From positions 62,001 through 126,000 of the forward strand of contig NZ_JACHGJ010000007.1 in the NCBI RefSeq assembly GCF_014207565.1: 64,000 nucleotides of DNA, read 5' to 3'. The notes beneath the pieces are model-generated. The model saw nothing but the letters and a program-made list of their open reading frames with translations. It was not told the DNA's origin and ran no database searches. Positions within the stretch are counted from its first letter, which is position 1; each line of letters begins with the position of its first letter. Shown one piece after another: positions 25,616-35,140 of the stretch. Source of the DNA: Spirochaeta isovalerica. Its GTDB lineage: Bacteria > Spirochaetota > Spirochaetia > DSM-2461. The position numbers and the translations under genes were made by a program.

Positions 25616-26892
25616 TTCTGACAGCGGCCGCGCTTCCTCTTTTCAGCCACGAGCTGCCTCATGAAACAAGGCAGACCGTATCTTTCCTCGCCCTTGATGG
25701 GGAAAACAGCGAAGAGCCCCTGCCGGTCAGACGGGATTTGAGAAGCGAACGCATTTTCTCCTACCCTTTTGATTTCAATGAAACAATCGAAAAATTCATA
25801 GAAGAATACAGCACTCCCGAGAGACTGGCCTACCTGCAGCGGTCCCTCGACCGGGCGGCACCTTTCCGCAACCATATTGAAGAGACTATAAAAGAGAAAG
25901 GTCTGCCGACCGAACTGGTTTATCTACCCCTTGTGGAATCGGCTTACCGCGTCGATGCCGTATCCCGTTCCGGAGCGACGGGCCTTTGGCAGTTCATGCT
26001 CAACAGTATCGAGCCCTATGATATAACAGTGGACCAGTGGCGCGACGACAGACGGGATTTCTGGCGCTCCACCGAAGCCGCTCTGGAAAAACTCATCTAC
26101 AATTACGATAAAACCGGAAACTGGGATCTGGCCCTGGCCGCCTACAATTGCGGCCTGAACGGTCTGCGCCGGACTATGGCATCAACCGGAATTGAAGATT
26201 ACTGGGAACTCGCAGGCAAACAGCTTCTGCCTGCCGAGACAAACCGCTATCTCCCGAAATTCATAGCCATTTCCACAATCTGCTCATACGGAGGACGATA
26301 CGGCCTCGACACAGGCTGGGAAGAACGGCTGGAATGGGAGAAGATAGAACTGGACCGTTCTGTGGATCTGCGGCTTCTGGCTGCCGAAACGGGAATGGAC
26401 TACGGGACTCTTCGACTGGGCAACGCCGAACTGCTTTATGATGTCACACCTCCGGCCGATTCGGGATATGCATTGAAGATACCGGCGTCCCATGCCGATT
26501 CATTGAATAGAGTACTGGAAACTTCCGATGAAGCCTTTATGGAGTTTTACCGCTATTCAATAAGAACAGGAGATACGCTTTCGGAAATATCCGGGCATTA
26601 CAAAGTTCCCCTGTCTCTTATCTACCGGTACAACAGGAATCTGTCACCCCGTTTCCTCAGAGCCGGTCAGACAGTGATTATTCCGGCTCTGGCTGACGTC
26701 CCTCCCTATGGTTCGCAAAAGGGGGATGAAGTTGATTTTACGGGAACTTATGTGGTGAGAGAAGGCGATTCGCTGTGGTCCATATCGGGGAGATTCGAAA
26801 CGACTCCCGAGCTGCTCGCATCGAGAAACAGACTGCCGGTAAACGGCATACTCAACATCGGAATGAAACTGATGGTTCCCCTAACGGAGTGA
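25582..26892 (+). CDS. mltD: Membrane-associated lytic transglycosylase with two LysM domains
   Basis: 436 residues. Signal peptide (1-22), then an SLT domain with catalytic Glu119 in LVESAYRVDAVSRSGATGLWQF and AAYNCGLNG. Two LysM peptidoglycan-binding domains follow (324-368 and 390-434), each with a GDTL/GDSL start. Same order as MltD of E. coli. It cleaves peptidoglycan glycan strands in the periplasm. The start at 25582 has GGGAG at a spacing of six; the ATG two codons earlier abuts that site. Confidence 0.9.
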   Translation: MGWHLLRRYFLILTAAALPLFSHELPHETRQTVSFLALDGENSEEPLPVRRDLRSERIFSYPFDFNETIEKFIEEYSTPERLAYLQRSLDRAAPFRNHIEETIKEKGLPTELVYLPLVESAYRVDAVSRSGATGLWQFMLNSIEPYDITVDQWRDDRRDFWRSTEAALEKLIYNYDKTGNWDLALAAYNCGLNGLRRTMASTGIEDYWELAGKQLLPAETNRYLPKFIAISTICSYGGRYGLDTGWEERLEWEKIELDRSVDLRLLAAETGMDYGTLRLGNAELLYDVTPPADSGYALKIPASHADSLNRVLETSDEAFMEFYRYSIRTGDTLSEISGHYKVPLSLIYRYNRNLSPRFLRAGQTVIIPALADVPPYGSQKGDEVDFTGTYVVREGDSLWSISGRFETTPELLASRNRLPVNGILNIGMKLMVPLTE

Positions 26893-26894
26893 GA

Positions 26895-27749
26895 ATGAAC
26901 AGATTAGCTATTACATCAGCCCTCATGTTTTTCCTGGCCTCCCTATCCGGTCTGTTTGCGCAGGACGTATCGGTTACGGCGGAAAAACTCATAGACTGGG
27001 AGGAAGGCATAGTCACCATTGATATTACAGCTTCGACAGAGACTGCCTGGACAGCTCTTTCCAGCCGTTACGATATGGATAAACTCATTTCCAAAAGGGC
27101 TCCTGTTCTCACCGCGGAGATCATCGCCGATATCCCCGTCAGCTCTCTCGACACAATCGGTTCGGCCATTCTGAAAAATACGTCGCTCTATGGCGATCTT
27201 CTCAAATTACCCGATTTGGTGGGCAAGACTTTCAGCACAGCCGCCGAAGACCGGAAATCCCTTACGGTGCGGTACGACATTCCGGTTTTTCCCTATATAG
27301 CCTCTTTGTTTATCGAGCGCAGCGAAGCGGATCAGGTTAAACGGGACCTGCGGTATTATCCGACTGAGGATTTTACAGGAATTCTGATATACGCGGCCGA
27401 AGAGATGCCTCTATCGGGAACAAACCGCAGCAGCGCGCTCAATCCCTCTATCTTTCCCCGGCTTTTCGATGAGGACCTTAACCTGATTCTGGATATGTCG
27501 AAAATGGAACCGGACTACCTGCGCCGTTGGGGAACCGCCGGATTTTCCTACGACAGAGACAGAACTTTCTACGGCGACAGAGTGGGCGCTTTTCCCCTGA
27601 GAACCATGGCAACAGGATATTTCGGAATGAACAGCACCGATATCATTCTTCCGGAACGGGCGGTCCGCCAGATCCTGAGCAGTGACCGCAACAGGCAGCT
27701 TCTTGCCGAGGGACGGGTACTGATTATCTGCAGCCGGCCCGAATCATAA
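26895..27749 (+). CDS. Exported protein of unknown function
   Basis: 284 residues. Signal peptide ends SGLFAQ; the mature protein starts DVSVTAEKLIDWEEGIVTIDIT. A conserved-looking end contains GVGAFPLRTMATG-like text (VGAFPLRTMATGYFG) and IILPERAVRQIL. No family recognised; such proteins recur in spirochaete envelope operons as far as I recall. The ATG lies two bases after the transglycosylase stop with GGAGTGA as ribosome site. Confidence 0.75.
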   Translation: MNRLAITSALMFFLASLSGLFAQDVSVTAEKLIDWEEGIVTIDITASTETAWTALSSRYDMDKLISKRAPVLTAEIIADIPVSSLDTIGSAILKNTSLYGDLLKLPDLVGKTFSTAAEDRKSLTVRYDIPVFPYIASLFIERSEADQVKRDLRYYPTEDFTGILIYAAEEMPLSGTNRSSALNPSIFPRLFDEDLNLILDMSKMEPDYLRRWGTAGFSYDRDRTFYGDRVGAFPLRTMATGYFGMNSTDIILPERAVRQILSSDRNRQLLAEGRVLIICSRPES

Positions 27750-27798
27750 GGGAAACAGGTTGCCTCCTTTCTCTAATAACGCTAAAATCGGTAGTATT

Positions 27799-29118
27799 AT
27801 GTCGAAAAGAATAGTTTACGCGGCTACAGTGCTGCTCATATTAATGACCCTTACATCATGCAATAGAAAAATCGGTTCCGGAGTTGTGCTCTGGACACCC
27901 GATGAAACAGTTCTGGAGAACGGAACGGTCGTAAACATATACGAAGAGTCCAAAATCCGCCACACTTATTTCGTAGCTCGTCCCGGAGAAAAGGAGACGA
28001 CGGAAATCGACACCTGGAGAATTGAGTTCTTCGAAGGGCTGAAGGAGGCGGAAGAATATGCCGAAGCCTATAAACCCTATATCAATACCTACACCTATAC
28101 AGAGCGTTCCGGCGGTCTTGTTGTCAGAGATGAGCCGGTTGTCAAACAGAACAACCGCGTTTACAAACTCCGCCAGGGACAGGAAATAAAAGTCATAGGG
28201 CGAAGCGAAGAACCCGTCCCGGTCGGAAACCTCAATGACTACTGGTATCACATACTCACAGGAGACGGTGTAGCCGGATACGCTTACGGGGCCACGCTAG
28301 TCGTATACAGCATGAACGATACGGGAATGGTCATTGAAAACGCCAACGACACGACAGACACGCTTCTCGAGACTTTTCTCAACGGTGTCTGGCGCCCCAC
28401 CTACTACAACGACATGATCACGAAAAACGTTATCGATCTGACCCGGTTCAAAGAATCTTTCGCCTTGAAAGTGGACCCGGAGAAAAAAGAGATAACCCTG
28501 CGCCTGCAGGACAGAAATATCACGGAGAAGTACACCGACATTACAAAATTCGGAGCCAAGCGTTACGACTTCGAAGGCACATCCTTTCGGGTGACTCTCG
28601 TCTCCGATTCGGTGGCATCTGTTTTCTACAAGCACGACGGCAAGGATGTCAACGAAGCGTTTGTCCGGCTCAGCGAAAACGTGAATGAAATTGTTTCGGC
28701 GGAACTGGAGCGGAGAAAGGCTCTGCTTACGGAACTGATGGAAAAAGGCGAACGTTTCACAAGTGCCAATTACGGGTCGGTCAACATCATCGACGATACA
28801 GGGCGGTTTATCTGGAATAATATTGAAGAGCTGATAAACCGGAATATCATTTCCTCCCAATCGGAACCCCAGGGGCGCATCGAATTCAGCCGGTTCCCCG
28901 ATACACTGATAAAAAACACCTATAAAGGTGTCATAACCTTCAGTTTCCGCAATGGATCTGAAGCGAATTTCCTCTATTCCTATACGGAAAAAGGCGTTTC
29001 CTTCATCTACGTTCCCGACCGGTATATCAAAAACCGGATTGTCACGACCGACCAGTTTTTCGATCCCGTACTCATCTATTTCGAATTCGAGAAACCGGCG
29101 GAAGAAGAGGAATCGTAA
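27799..29118 (+). CDS. Lipoprotein with SH3-like domain
   Basis: 439 residues with signal peptide and lipobox LTSC near residue 21. Residues about 105-170 read as a bacterial SH3 domain (VVRDEPVVKQNNRVYKLRQ, then WYHILTGDGVAGYAYG), which often binds cell wall. The larger C-terminal part is not recognised. The ATG at 27799 begins the signal peptide; the frame is open a little further upstream. Confidence 0.75.
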   Translation: MSKRIVYAATVLLILMTLTSCNRKIGSGVVLWTPDETVLENGTVVNIYEESKIRHTYFVARPGEKETTEIDTWRIEFFEGLKEAEEYAEAYKPYINTYTYTERSGGLVVRDEPVVKQNNRVYKLRQGQEIKVIGRSEEPVPVGNLNDYWYHILTGDGVAGYAYGATLVVYSMNDTGMVIENANDTTDTLLETFLNGVWRPTYYNDMITKNVIDLTRFKESFALKVDPEKKEITLRLQDRNITEKYTDITKFGAKRYDFEGTSFRVTLVSDSVASVFYKHDGKDVNEAFVRLSENVNEIVSAELERRKALLTELMEKGERFTSANYGSVNIIDDTGRFIWNNIEELINRNIISSQSEPQGRIEFSRFPDTLIKNTYKGVITFSFRNGSEANFLYSYTEKGVSFIYVPDRYIKNRIVTTDQFFDPVLIYFEFEKPAEEEES

Positions 29119-29122
29119 GCCC

Positions 29123-31069
29123 ATGGCTTTTGTACAACTCGACAATATCTCACTGGCTTTCGGCGACAGGGATATCCTGAAAAATGTCAATTTCATGATA
29201 TCCACCGGGAGCCGGATCGCCCTGTCCGGAGCCAACGGTTCGGGCAAGACGACTCTTATGAAAATTATCTCCGGCGAATCGGAATGTGACGGCGGAAAGG
29301 TGATCGCATCGAGAGAGTCGAGAATTGCCTATCTTCCCCAGTCGGGAATTGAACACAAGGGCTCGACTCTGAAAGCCGAGGCGGAAAAAGCCTTCAGCTG
29401 GATCGGGTCCATGCTGGAGGACGTCGACCGGCTGGGAAAAGAACTGCAGGAGCACAAAACGGGGAAAAGAGCCGAGAATCTCCTTCACCGCCACCACGAG
29501 CTGCAGGAACAGATTCTGGAAAGCGGTTACTACGGTCGGGAAGAGCAGATAACACGGATCCTTCAGGGACTGGGTTTTTCCATGGAAGATATGGACAGGG
29601 AGTGTTCCCAGTTCTCCGGGGGCTGGCAGATGCGCATAGCCCTGGCCAAGGAACTGTTAAAGAATCCCGACATTCTCCTCCTGGACGAACCGACCAACTA
29701 CCTCGACCTGGAAGCGAGGGAATGGCTCCGCGATTTTCTCGGCACTTTTAAAGGGGGAATCCTGATTGTTTCCCACGACCGCTTTTTTCTCGATGCCGTT
29801 GTGAACGAAGTGGCCGAACTCTTTCTGGGTGATTTGAAAATCTACAAAGGCAACTACAGCTCCTACGAGAAGAAGAGAAAAGAAGAACTGAAAACTCTCG
29901 TCGAGCTCTATAAAAAACAACAGGAAGAGATAGCCCGGAACGAAGATTTTATAAGGCGCTTCCGCTATCAGGCGACAAAGGCTTCAGCCGTCCAGTCGAG
30001 AGTGAATATGCTCGAGAGGATGGAGAGGATAGAAATCCCGGAAAACCTGAAAAAGATACACTTCTCCTTTCCCGCGCCGCCCCATTCGGGCAAAAAGATG
30101 CTGACTCTCGAAGGAATTCGGAAATCCTACGGAGACCGGGAGGTTCTCAAAGGGATAGACCACCTTATACAGAAGGGCGATAAACTGGTTATTACAGGTC
30201 TCAACGGAGCGGGGAAATCAACCCTTCTGAGAATCCTCTCCGGGACCGATACCGATTTTGAGGGAACTCTGACGCCGGGAACCGATGTGAAAATCGGATA
30301 TTTCTCCCAGGACCAGGAAGAAGTTCTCGACAAGAGCAATACCGTTCTGGAAGAGCTGGAATCCGATGCGCCCACGGAGATGATCCCCAACCTGAGGGGA
30401 ATGCTCGGTGCTTTTCTCTTTTCCGGTGATGATATCTTCAAAAGCGTTTCCGTCCTGAGCGGAGGGGAAAAGAACCGTCTGGCCCTGCTTAAACTTCTTC
30501 TGAGGCCGGTCAACCTTCTCATTCTCGATGAGCCGACAAACCATTTGGACATTCATTCGAAAGATGTGCTGCTCGATGCCCTGAAAAGCTACAGCGGTAC
30601 GGTTATCTTCGTTTCCCACGATCGCTACTTTATTGAAGAGCTGGCGGAGAACGTTCTGGAATTGACATCGGAAGGACACAGGCTGTACCAGGGAAATTAC
30701 GAATACTATCTATGGAAAAAGGCCAACGAAGGAACCGATGAAATCGACGCTCCGGCCAGCGGTAGAGAAGCCGATGAGGACACTCCCGTACAATCGGCCA
30801 AACTCTCCCGGGAAGAGGACAAGAAACTCAAAGCACAAATCCGCCGGCTGAAGCGGGAGGAAGAGGAACTGCTGGGTCGACTGGCCGAATTGGAAGAGGA
30901 GCACACCGAACTGAGCGCCTCACTCGCCACGCCGGAAATCTATTCCGACGGGGAAAAGGCAAAAGAAGTCAGCGATGCCATGAAAGCCAACGAGGAAGAG
31001 CAGGAAAAAATCAGCCGGCAATGGGAAACCGTTGAAGAACAGCTTTCGGAACTCGATACTCAGGAATAA
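29123..31069 (+). CDS. ABC-F family ATPase
   Basis: 648 residues with two ABC domains and no membrane segment. Walker A motifs GANGSGKT (36-43) and GLNGAGKS; signatures FSGGWQMR and LSGGEKNR; Walker B LLLDEPTNYLD and LILDEPTNHLD. A charged linker between domains and a coiled-coil C-terminus (KLKAQIRRLKREEEELLGRL) match the Uup/YheS type. ABC-F proteins act on ribosomes or DNA branch structures. ATG 29123 is four bases past the upstream stop. The end overlaps the convergent kinase gene by 10 bp. Confidence 0.92.
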   Translation: MAFVQLDNISLAFGDRDILKNVNFMISTGSRIALSGANGSGKTTLMKIISGESECDGGKVIASRESRIAYLPQSGIEHKGSTLKAEAEKAFSWIGSMLEDVDRLGKELQEHKTGKRAENLLHRHHELQEQILESGYYGREEQITRILQGLGFSMEDMDRECSQFSGGWQMRIALAKELLKNPDILLLDEPTNYLDLEAREWLRDFLGTFKGGILIVSHDRFFLDAVVNEVAELFLGDLKIYKGNYSSYEKKRKEELKTLVELYKKQQEEIARNEDFIRRFRYQATKASAVQSRVNMLERMERIEIPENLKKIHFSFPAPPHSGKKMLTLEGIRKSYGDREVLKGIDHLIQKGDKLVITGLNGAGKSTLLRILSGTDTDFEGTLTPGTDVKIGYFSQDQEEVLDKSNTVLEELESDAPTEMIPNLRGMLGAFLFSGDDIFKSVSVLSGGEKNRLALLKLLLRPVNLLILDEPTNHLDIHSKDVLLDALKSYSGTVIFVSHDRYFIEELAENVLELTSEGHRLYQGNYEYYLWKKANEGTDEIDAPASGREADEDTPVQSAKLSREEDKKLKAQIRRLKREEEELLGRLAELEEEHTELSASLATPEIYSDGEKAKEVSDAMKANEEEQEKISRQWETVEEQLSELDTQE

Positions 31070-31944
31070 CGGGAAATAATAGACCGAACCGATCCGCTGT
31101 AAGAGGAACCGAAGAGATTCAGATGATTGAGCATATGGTAGAGATTGTAGAGATCTCTTCTTTCCCCGTAGCCGGGAACCAGGGGGAATTCTTCTTCGTA
31201 AGCCCGGTAGAATTCCCGGTTATAGCCTCCGAATAACTCCGTCATTGCCAGATCCGCTTCCCGATGACCATAATAAACCGCGGGATCGATTAAAACGGCC
31301 TCCCCTCTGTCATCCACCATAAAATTCCCCGACCACAAATCGCCGTGAAGCAGCGAAGGATAATCCGGTTCGGGGAGAAGATCGCCGATGCGCCGGCAGA
31401 TAGACAGGACGCCGCGGCTCATTGAGCTGTCGGCCAGGCGGGAGGAACGGGCCAGTTCAATCTGGAACATCAGCCTCTTTTCCGCAAAGAAATCAGTCCA
31501 CCGGCTCATTCTGTCATTGATCTGGGGAGTGGAACCGATAAAGTTATCGCTATCGTAACCGAAGCTCTCTCCTTTCCCCTGTCTGTGCATTTGAGCCAGG
31601 GCCCGTCCGAAGCGCCCCCAGAAACCGGATCCCTTCGATCCGCTCATTACATATTCCAACAGAAGAAAAGAGGAAGCCTTTTCTCTTCCCAGAGCCAGAG
31701 GCGCGGGTACTTTCAGGGGAAAGGCATCATTCAGAGATTGCAGCCCTCTGGCCTCCTCGCGGAACATCGATGAGGGAGCCCGGTCATTTTCCTTTAGAAA
31801 GAGGACTTTACCGCTCTTCAGGATTATTTTCGAAACGGAATTGATACAGCCGCCTCCACCACCGGGAGCGCGGCCTGCAAGCTTATCGCCGGGGAATAGA
31901 TCTTCCACAGCGGCGGAAAGAGAGGGATACTCCCCGACAGGCAT
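31060..31944 (-). CDS. Fructosamine-kinase family protein
   Basis: 294 residues of the FN3K/ribulosamine 3-kinase family. Lys51 (FLKEN), catalytic loop HGDLWSGN (Asp202) and metal-binding IDPAVYYG (Asp220) are intact; the C-terminal NLYHMLNHLNLFG is characteristic. It phosphorylates ketoamines on glycated protein, which then fall off. The ATG overlaps the stop of the phosphatase gene by one base (TGATG), indicating coupled translation. Confidence 0.9.
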   Translation of the reverse strand: MPVGEYPSLSAAVEDLFPGDKLAGRAPGGGGGCINSVSKIILKSGKVLFLKENDRAPSSMFREEARGLQSLNDAFPLKVPAPLALGREKASSFLLLEYVMSGSKGSGFWGRFGRALAQMHRQGKGESFGYDSDNFIGSTPQINDRMSRWTDFFAEKRLMFQIELARSSRLADSSMSRGVLSICRRIGDLLPEPDYPSLLHGDLWSGNFMVDDRGEAVLIDPAVYYGHREADLAMTELFGGYNREFYRAYEEEFPLVPGYGERRDLYNLYHMLNHLNLFGSSYSGSVRSIISRYS

Positions 31945-32420
31945 CAGAGCTCTCCTGACTCCATCAGATCGAGAATATGATCGCAGGTTCTCTGGACGAT
32001 AGTAAAAACATTTTCGAACCCTTCCTGACCGCCGTAATAGGGATCGGGAACATCTCCCGGACCTTCGGGATCGTAATCCCGGAACATCCTGATCCGGGCC
32101 AGCAGACCTTCATTGGCCGTCAGCCGTTTCAGATTATTGAAATTATTGTGATCCATGGCAAAAATGTAATCGTAGTCTTCCAGATCGTAGCGGAAAATCT
32201 GTCGCGCGCGGTGTTTGATTTTCACACCATGGTCCAGAGCTGTTTTCTTCATACGGCTGTCCGATGGCTCGCCGACATGATAGGCACAGGTTCCCGAAGA
32301 CTGAATTTCGTATTGATCAGTCAACCCTCTTTGATTAACGATTTCCTGAAAAACAGCATGGGCCAGGGGGGATCGGCATATATTTCCCAGACAGACGAAC
32401 ATAACACGTTTTACACTCAT
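31944..32420 (-). CDS. Low-molecular-weight protein-tyrosine-phosphatase family protein
   Basis: 158 residues. P-loop CLGNICRS with Cys10 and Arg16, and the general acid Asp126 in PDPYYGG. The family removes phosphate from protein tyrosines. Relatives encoded beside fructosamine kinases have been shown to act on protein-bound sugar 5-phosphates, which fits this context better. One-base overlap with the kinase gene downstream. Confidence 0.92.
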   Translation of the reverse strand: MSVKRVMFVCLGNICRSPLAHAVFQEIVNQRGLTDQYEIQSSGTCAYHVGEPSDSRMKKTALDHGVKIKHRARQIFRYDLEDYDYIFAMDHNNFNNLKRLTANEGLLARIRMFRDYDPEGPGDVPDPYYGGQEGFENVFTIVQRTCDHILDLMESGEL

Positions 32421-32439
32421 ATTTTCAGTAGTATCATGA

Positions 32440-32793
32440 TTAATAAATACTGTCGAGACATGTATTTTTTAAAATATTCAGATTATCACCTATGATGCAG
32501 AAGTCCTCCCAGCTGAGCGGCTGGGAATGATCGCGCGAACAGAACCAGATCGTATAAATGAGTTTTATAGTATTTAGATAATCACGAAATGATTTGCCAT
32601 TATCGCGGATCCACTGCGAAACAGCTTCGGTATCGCGGTCATCTGATGCCAGGCTTTCCAGCCACTGGCGAATTTCCTCCATCTGAATGTGATTATCCAG
32701 GTTGATACAGGAACAGGAGTTTTCGTTCAACTGATTTATGTATTTCTGCACGAGCAGGAATGTCTTTTTGTTTTTTTCCAGTACGGTAAACAT
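32440..32793 (-). CDS. Unrecognised 117-residue protein
   Basis: ATG at 32793 has AGAGG six bases upstream and the frame ends 19 bp before the phosphatase gene, so it may lead that operon. The protein is helical and acidic, with MFTVLEKNKKTFLLVQKY at the N-terminus, NSCSCINL, and a repeated tryptophan pattern (IRQWLESL, VSQWIRD). No signal peptide or known motif is seen. Confidence 0.6.
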   Translation of the reverse strand: MFTVLEKNKKTFLLVQKYINQLNENSCSCINLDNHIQMEEIRQWLESLASDDRDTEAVSQWIRDNGKSFRDYLNTIKLIYTIWFCSRDHSQPLSWEDFCIIGDNLNILKNTCLDSIY

Positions 32794-32986
32794 AAAAAAC
32801 CTCTCTTTTTCACCATCGACAGAAAATTAAGCGGTGATAAGACCAAATCTCTTATGTCCTGACAAAGCCTTTTTCTTTCCTGTTTAACTGGCCGCATTGA
32901 GCGGTTTATTCTTCACATAACTGATAAAAGACCTATCCCGGGTCATTGCCGGCCAGTACAGGCGATCGAAGCAACCAGTCGGGGGC

Positions 32987-33015
32987 TTGTCGATAATTAA
33001 ACGATAAACTATTAT
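32987..33015 (+). promoter_or_regulatory. Sigma70-type promoter of the IgaA-like gene
   Basis: TTGTCG (32987-32992) and TATTAT (33010-33015) are separated by 17 bp. Transcription would start near 33022, about 24 nt before the TTG start codon. Confidence 0.55.
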
Positions 33016-33045
33016 CATATTTCATTTTAAAAGTGGAGTCTTTTC

Positions 33046-35037
33046 TTGGAATCATTGAGAATCATTCTTTTTCTGTTTATCACTGTCCTGTCCCTCTATA
33101 ATCTGATCACTTATTTATATAAAAAAAATAAATTGAATAAAGCGGCTGAAATCTCTCTGAAGGAGATGCAGCCCGTCAGGGAAATCAGTTCTGAAGAAAG
33201 CATTGCACTAAAGAATCTTTACGGAAAGGAAATCAGTCCCGGATCTCCTGTATTTGAGATTAGCGGACCGTACAGCGCTTCGGTCATCAGGACAAACGGA
33301 AGTTCTGTTACTACACACTTTATCGGAAATTTCGAAGTTACCGCCGATGGCGAACTTGCAAAGAATTTTCAGGAGGAGAATACAGGGGAAATCGTTTTCC
33401 ATAAGAAAAAGCGGGCCGCTTATATCCTGAAATTGAACGGGATTTACAATTGTCTGAAAGAATCGGAGTTGAAATCCTTTCTTAAAAGCGGCACGGAAAC
33501 AGATTCGCCTCTTTCCGGCAGTATGGAAACTGATGAAGGCAGTATCCGTTTCGGAAACAGAGAACTGACTGTTGAGGAAAAAACATATCTTAACAGAGAT
33601 ATGAGAATCCTCCCCTCTCTTGGTGCTTTCCTGTCTCTCCTGGCTTTGATCTTCATTCCTTCGATAATAGCAGCCCTCCCGGGTTCCCTCATGCTCCTGT
33701 TTTCCTTAATCTTATTATTCAGCCCGCGCGCTCCCTTTTCTTCCCGATTATTCGGGAAAAAGCTCATGACCCTGAAAGGCATGGTGGAAAATCAGGGAAC
33801 AGACAATTACCCCCGGTATTATATGGGAAGATTCGAACTCATTTTCCCCTCCTGGTGGAAGAGTTCCGTACAGCCGGGGAAGATAGCAAGCGTGGAAGCC
33901 TATCCGATGGATAAGGGTTTACACCACCTGAAAGTCCTCTCTCTGGATTCGATTACTTCCATTCAGAGGGACAGCATGAGCCGATCCTTTGCCAGCTACT
34001 CGCGATTTTACCTCCTGTCGGTTCTCATCTTAATTGACATAATCCTTTTTCTCACTGCAGGAGACGGAGTGGATAAAATCGAAAATCTTTACAGATACTA
34101 CGCAACTTCCGGACTACAAAAGGAATTTGATTCATTCGAAGAGATTGCCTCATATGATTTTTCAACAGGTCAGGAAGTGGAGTTTACCAATGTAAAGACC
34201 TTTCCCGCCAGTCGATACGGTGAAGACGGATCGATATGGATAAATGGAAAAAGGCTTGCCGGCGCGCAGGAGGAAATCGTCCTCGATCTCCAAATGGTTG
34301 AAAGCAGGCTCGGGGAACTGATCTCATTTCAGAAAACCTCGGAAATGATCAATCTTTCAGCATTCCGGGCGAACAGCAATGAGGAGTATTACAATTTCCT
34401 CTTAATGTATCTAACCATTGCTGAAAATAGAAGTTTTGCTGATTTTGAAGATGTTTTTCACGATAATGAGGAATTTTCCTTTTTACAAAGAATGGTGGAT
34501 TACTTTTTTCATGATGTCGAAGCATCGCCGGACCCGGAGATGGAAGCTCTTTCAGCAGAAGATATAACCGGCGCAATCGACAGTTTTCTCACAAGAGAAC
34601 AGGCTATTCTCAACGACTTGACAGGAAGAGCCATGAAAAAAGCCGAACCGGATGTAGAGAGCTTCACTCTGAATCTATTTAATTTTGATTCGGTTGATTT
34701 CAATCTCAGACCGCAGGATCTCATGGTATTCTCAAAATCCAATGATTATTTTTCCAATAATGACATACAATACTATGATACTGTACCTGCCGTGGCGAAG
34801 CTGAGCCAGCTTAAAGCCTATTACGAAAACAACAACAGACCGGTTGCAGTCAGCGGCATAGTGGAAAGTTTCAACCGGTCGGATGACACTGGCTCATTCC
34901 TGGATATATACCCGGAGAGAAACTACTCCGACATGAGCCGGGAACACATCGCAGCCGGAACAGGACTCATTCTGCTTTTGCTCTTTCTTGCAAGTTTCAT
35001 GATGATAGTCACCGGAATAATGAAAAGAAGGGGATAG
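33046..35037 (+). CDS. IgaA/YrfF-like inner-membrane protein
   Basis: 663 residues. Start is TTG with GGAG seven bases upstream. Hydrophobic spans lie at about 3-23, 189-209, 211-228, 320-337 and 636-657. This gives two cytoplasmic blocks (24-188, 229-319), a large periplasmic block (338-635) and a short basic tail. Length, the five-span layout, the segment GRFELIFPSWWKSSV ahead of VLSLDSIT, and a late VSGIVESF before the last span resemble enterobacterial IgaA (about 710 residues), the brake on the Rcs phosphorelay. Resemblance is judged from memory of that sequence. If wrong, it is an unknown polytopic protein. A rhomboid gene follows after about 100 bp. Confidence 0.6.
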   Translation: MESLRIILFLFITVLSLYNLITYLYKKNKLNKAAEISLKEMQPVREISSEESIALKNLYGKEISPGSPVFEISGPYSASVIRTNGSSVTTHFIGNFEVTADGELAKNFQEENTGEIVFHKKKRAAYILKLNGIYNCLKESELKSFLKSGTETDSPLSGSMETDEGSIRFGNRELTVEEKTYLNRDMRILPSLGAFLSLLALIFIPSIIAALPGSLMLLFSLILLFSPRAPFSSRLFGKKLMTLKGMVENQGTDNYPRYYMGRFELIFPSWWKSSVQPGKIASVEAYPMDKGLHHLKVLSLDSITSIQRDSMSRSFASYSRFYLLSVLILIDIILFLTAGDGVDKIENLYRYYATSGLQKEFDSFEEIASYDFSTGQEVEFTNVKTFPASRYGEDGSIWINGKRLAGAQEEIVLDLQMVESRLGELISFQKTSEMINLSAFRANSNEEYYNFLLMYLTIAENRSFADFEDVFHDNEEFSFLQRMVDYFFHDVEASPDPEMEALSAEDITGAIDSFLTREQAILNDLTGRAMKKAEPDVESFTLNLFNFDSVDFNLRPQDLMVFSKSNDYFSNNDIQYYDTVPAVAKLSQLKAYYENNNRPVAVSGIVESFNRSDDTGSFLDIYPERNYSDMSREHIAAGTGLILLLLFLASFMMIVTGIMKRRG

Positions 35038-35140
35038 AAATCAGAAGAAAACATCACTTTTCGCAATGGACTGAAATTATGAGGCGATAATACCTAATCT
35101 GCGGGGTATCATAAGCCGAAATAATAATTGAGGTTATTCC

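Noticed and set aside
28297-29247. 316-codon minus-strand frame
   Set aside because: Opposite two real genes (SH3 lipoprotein and ABC-F) and crossing their junction.
35060-35130. Hairpin before the rhomboid gene
   Set aside because: Only a short imperfect pairing around ATACC/GGTAT; too weak to call.
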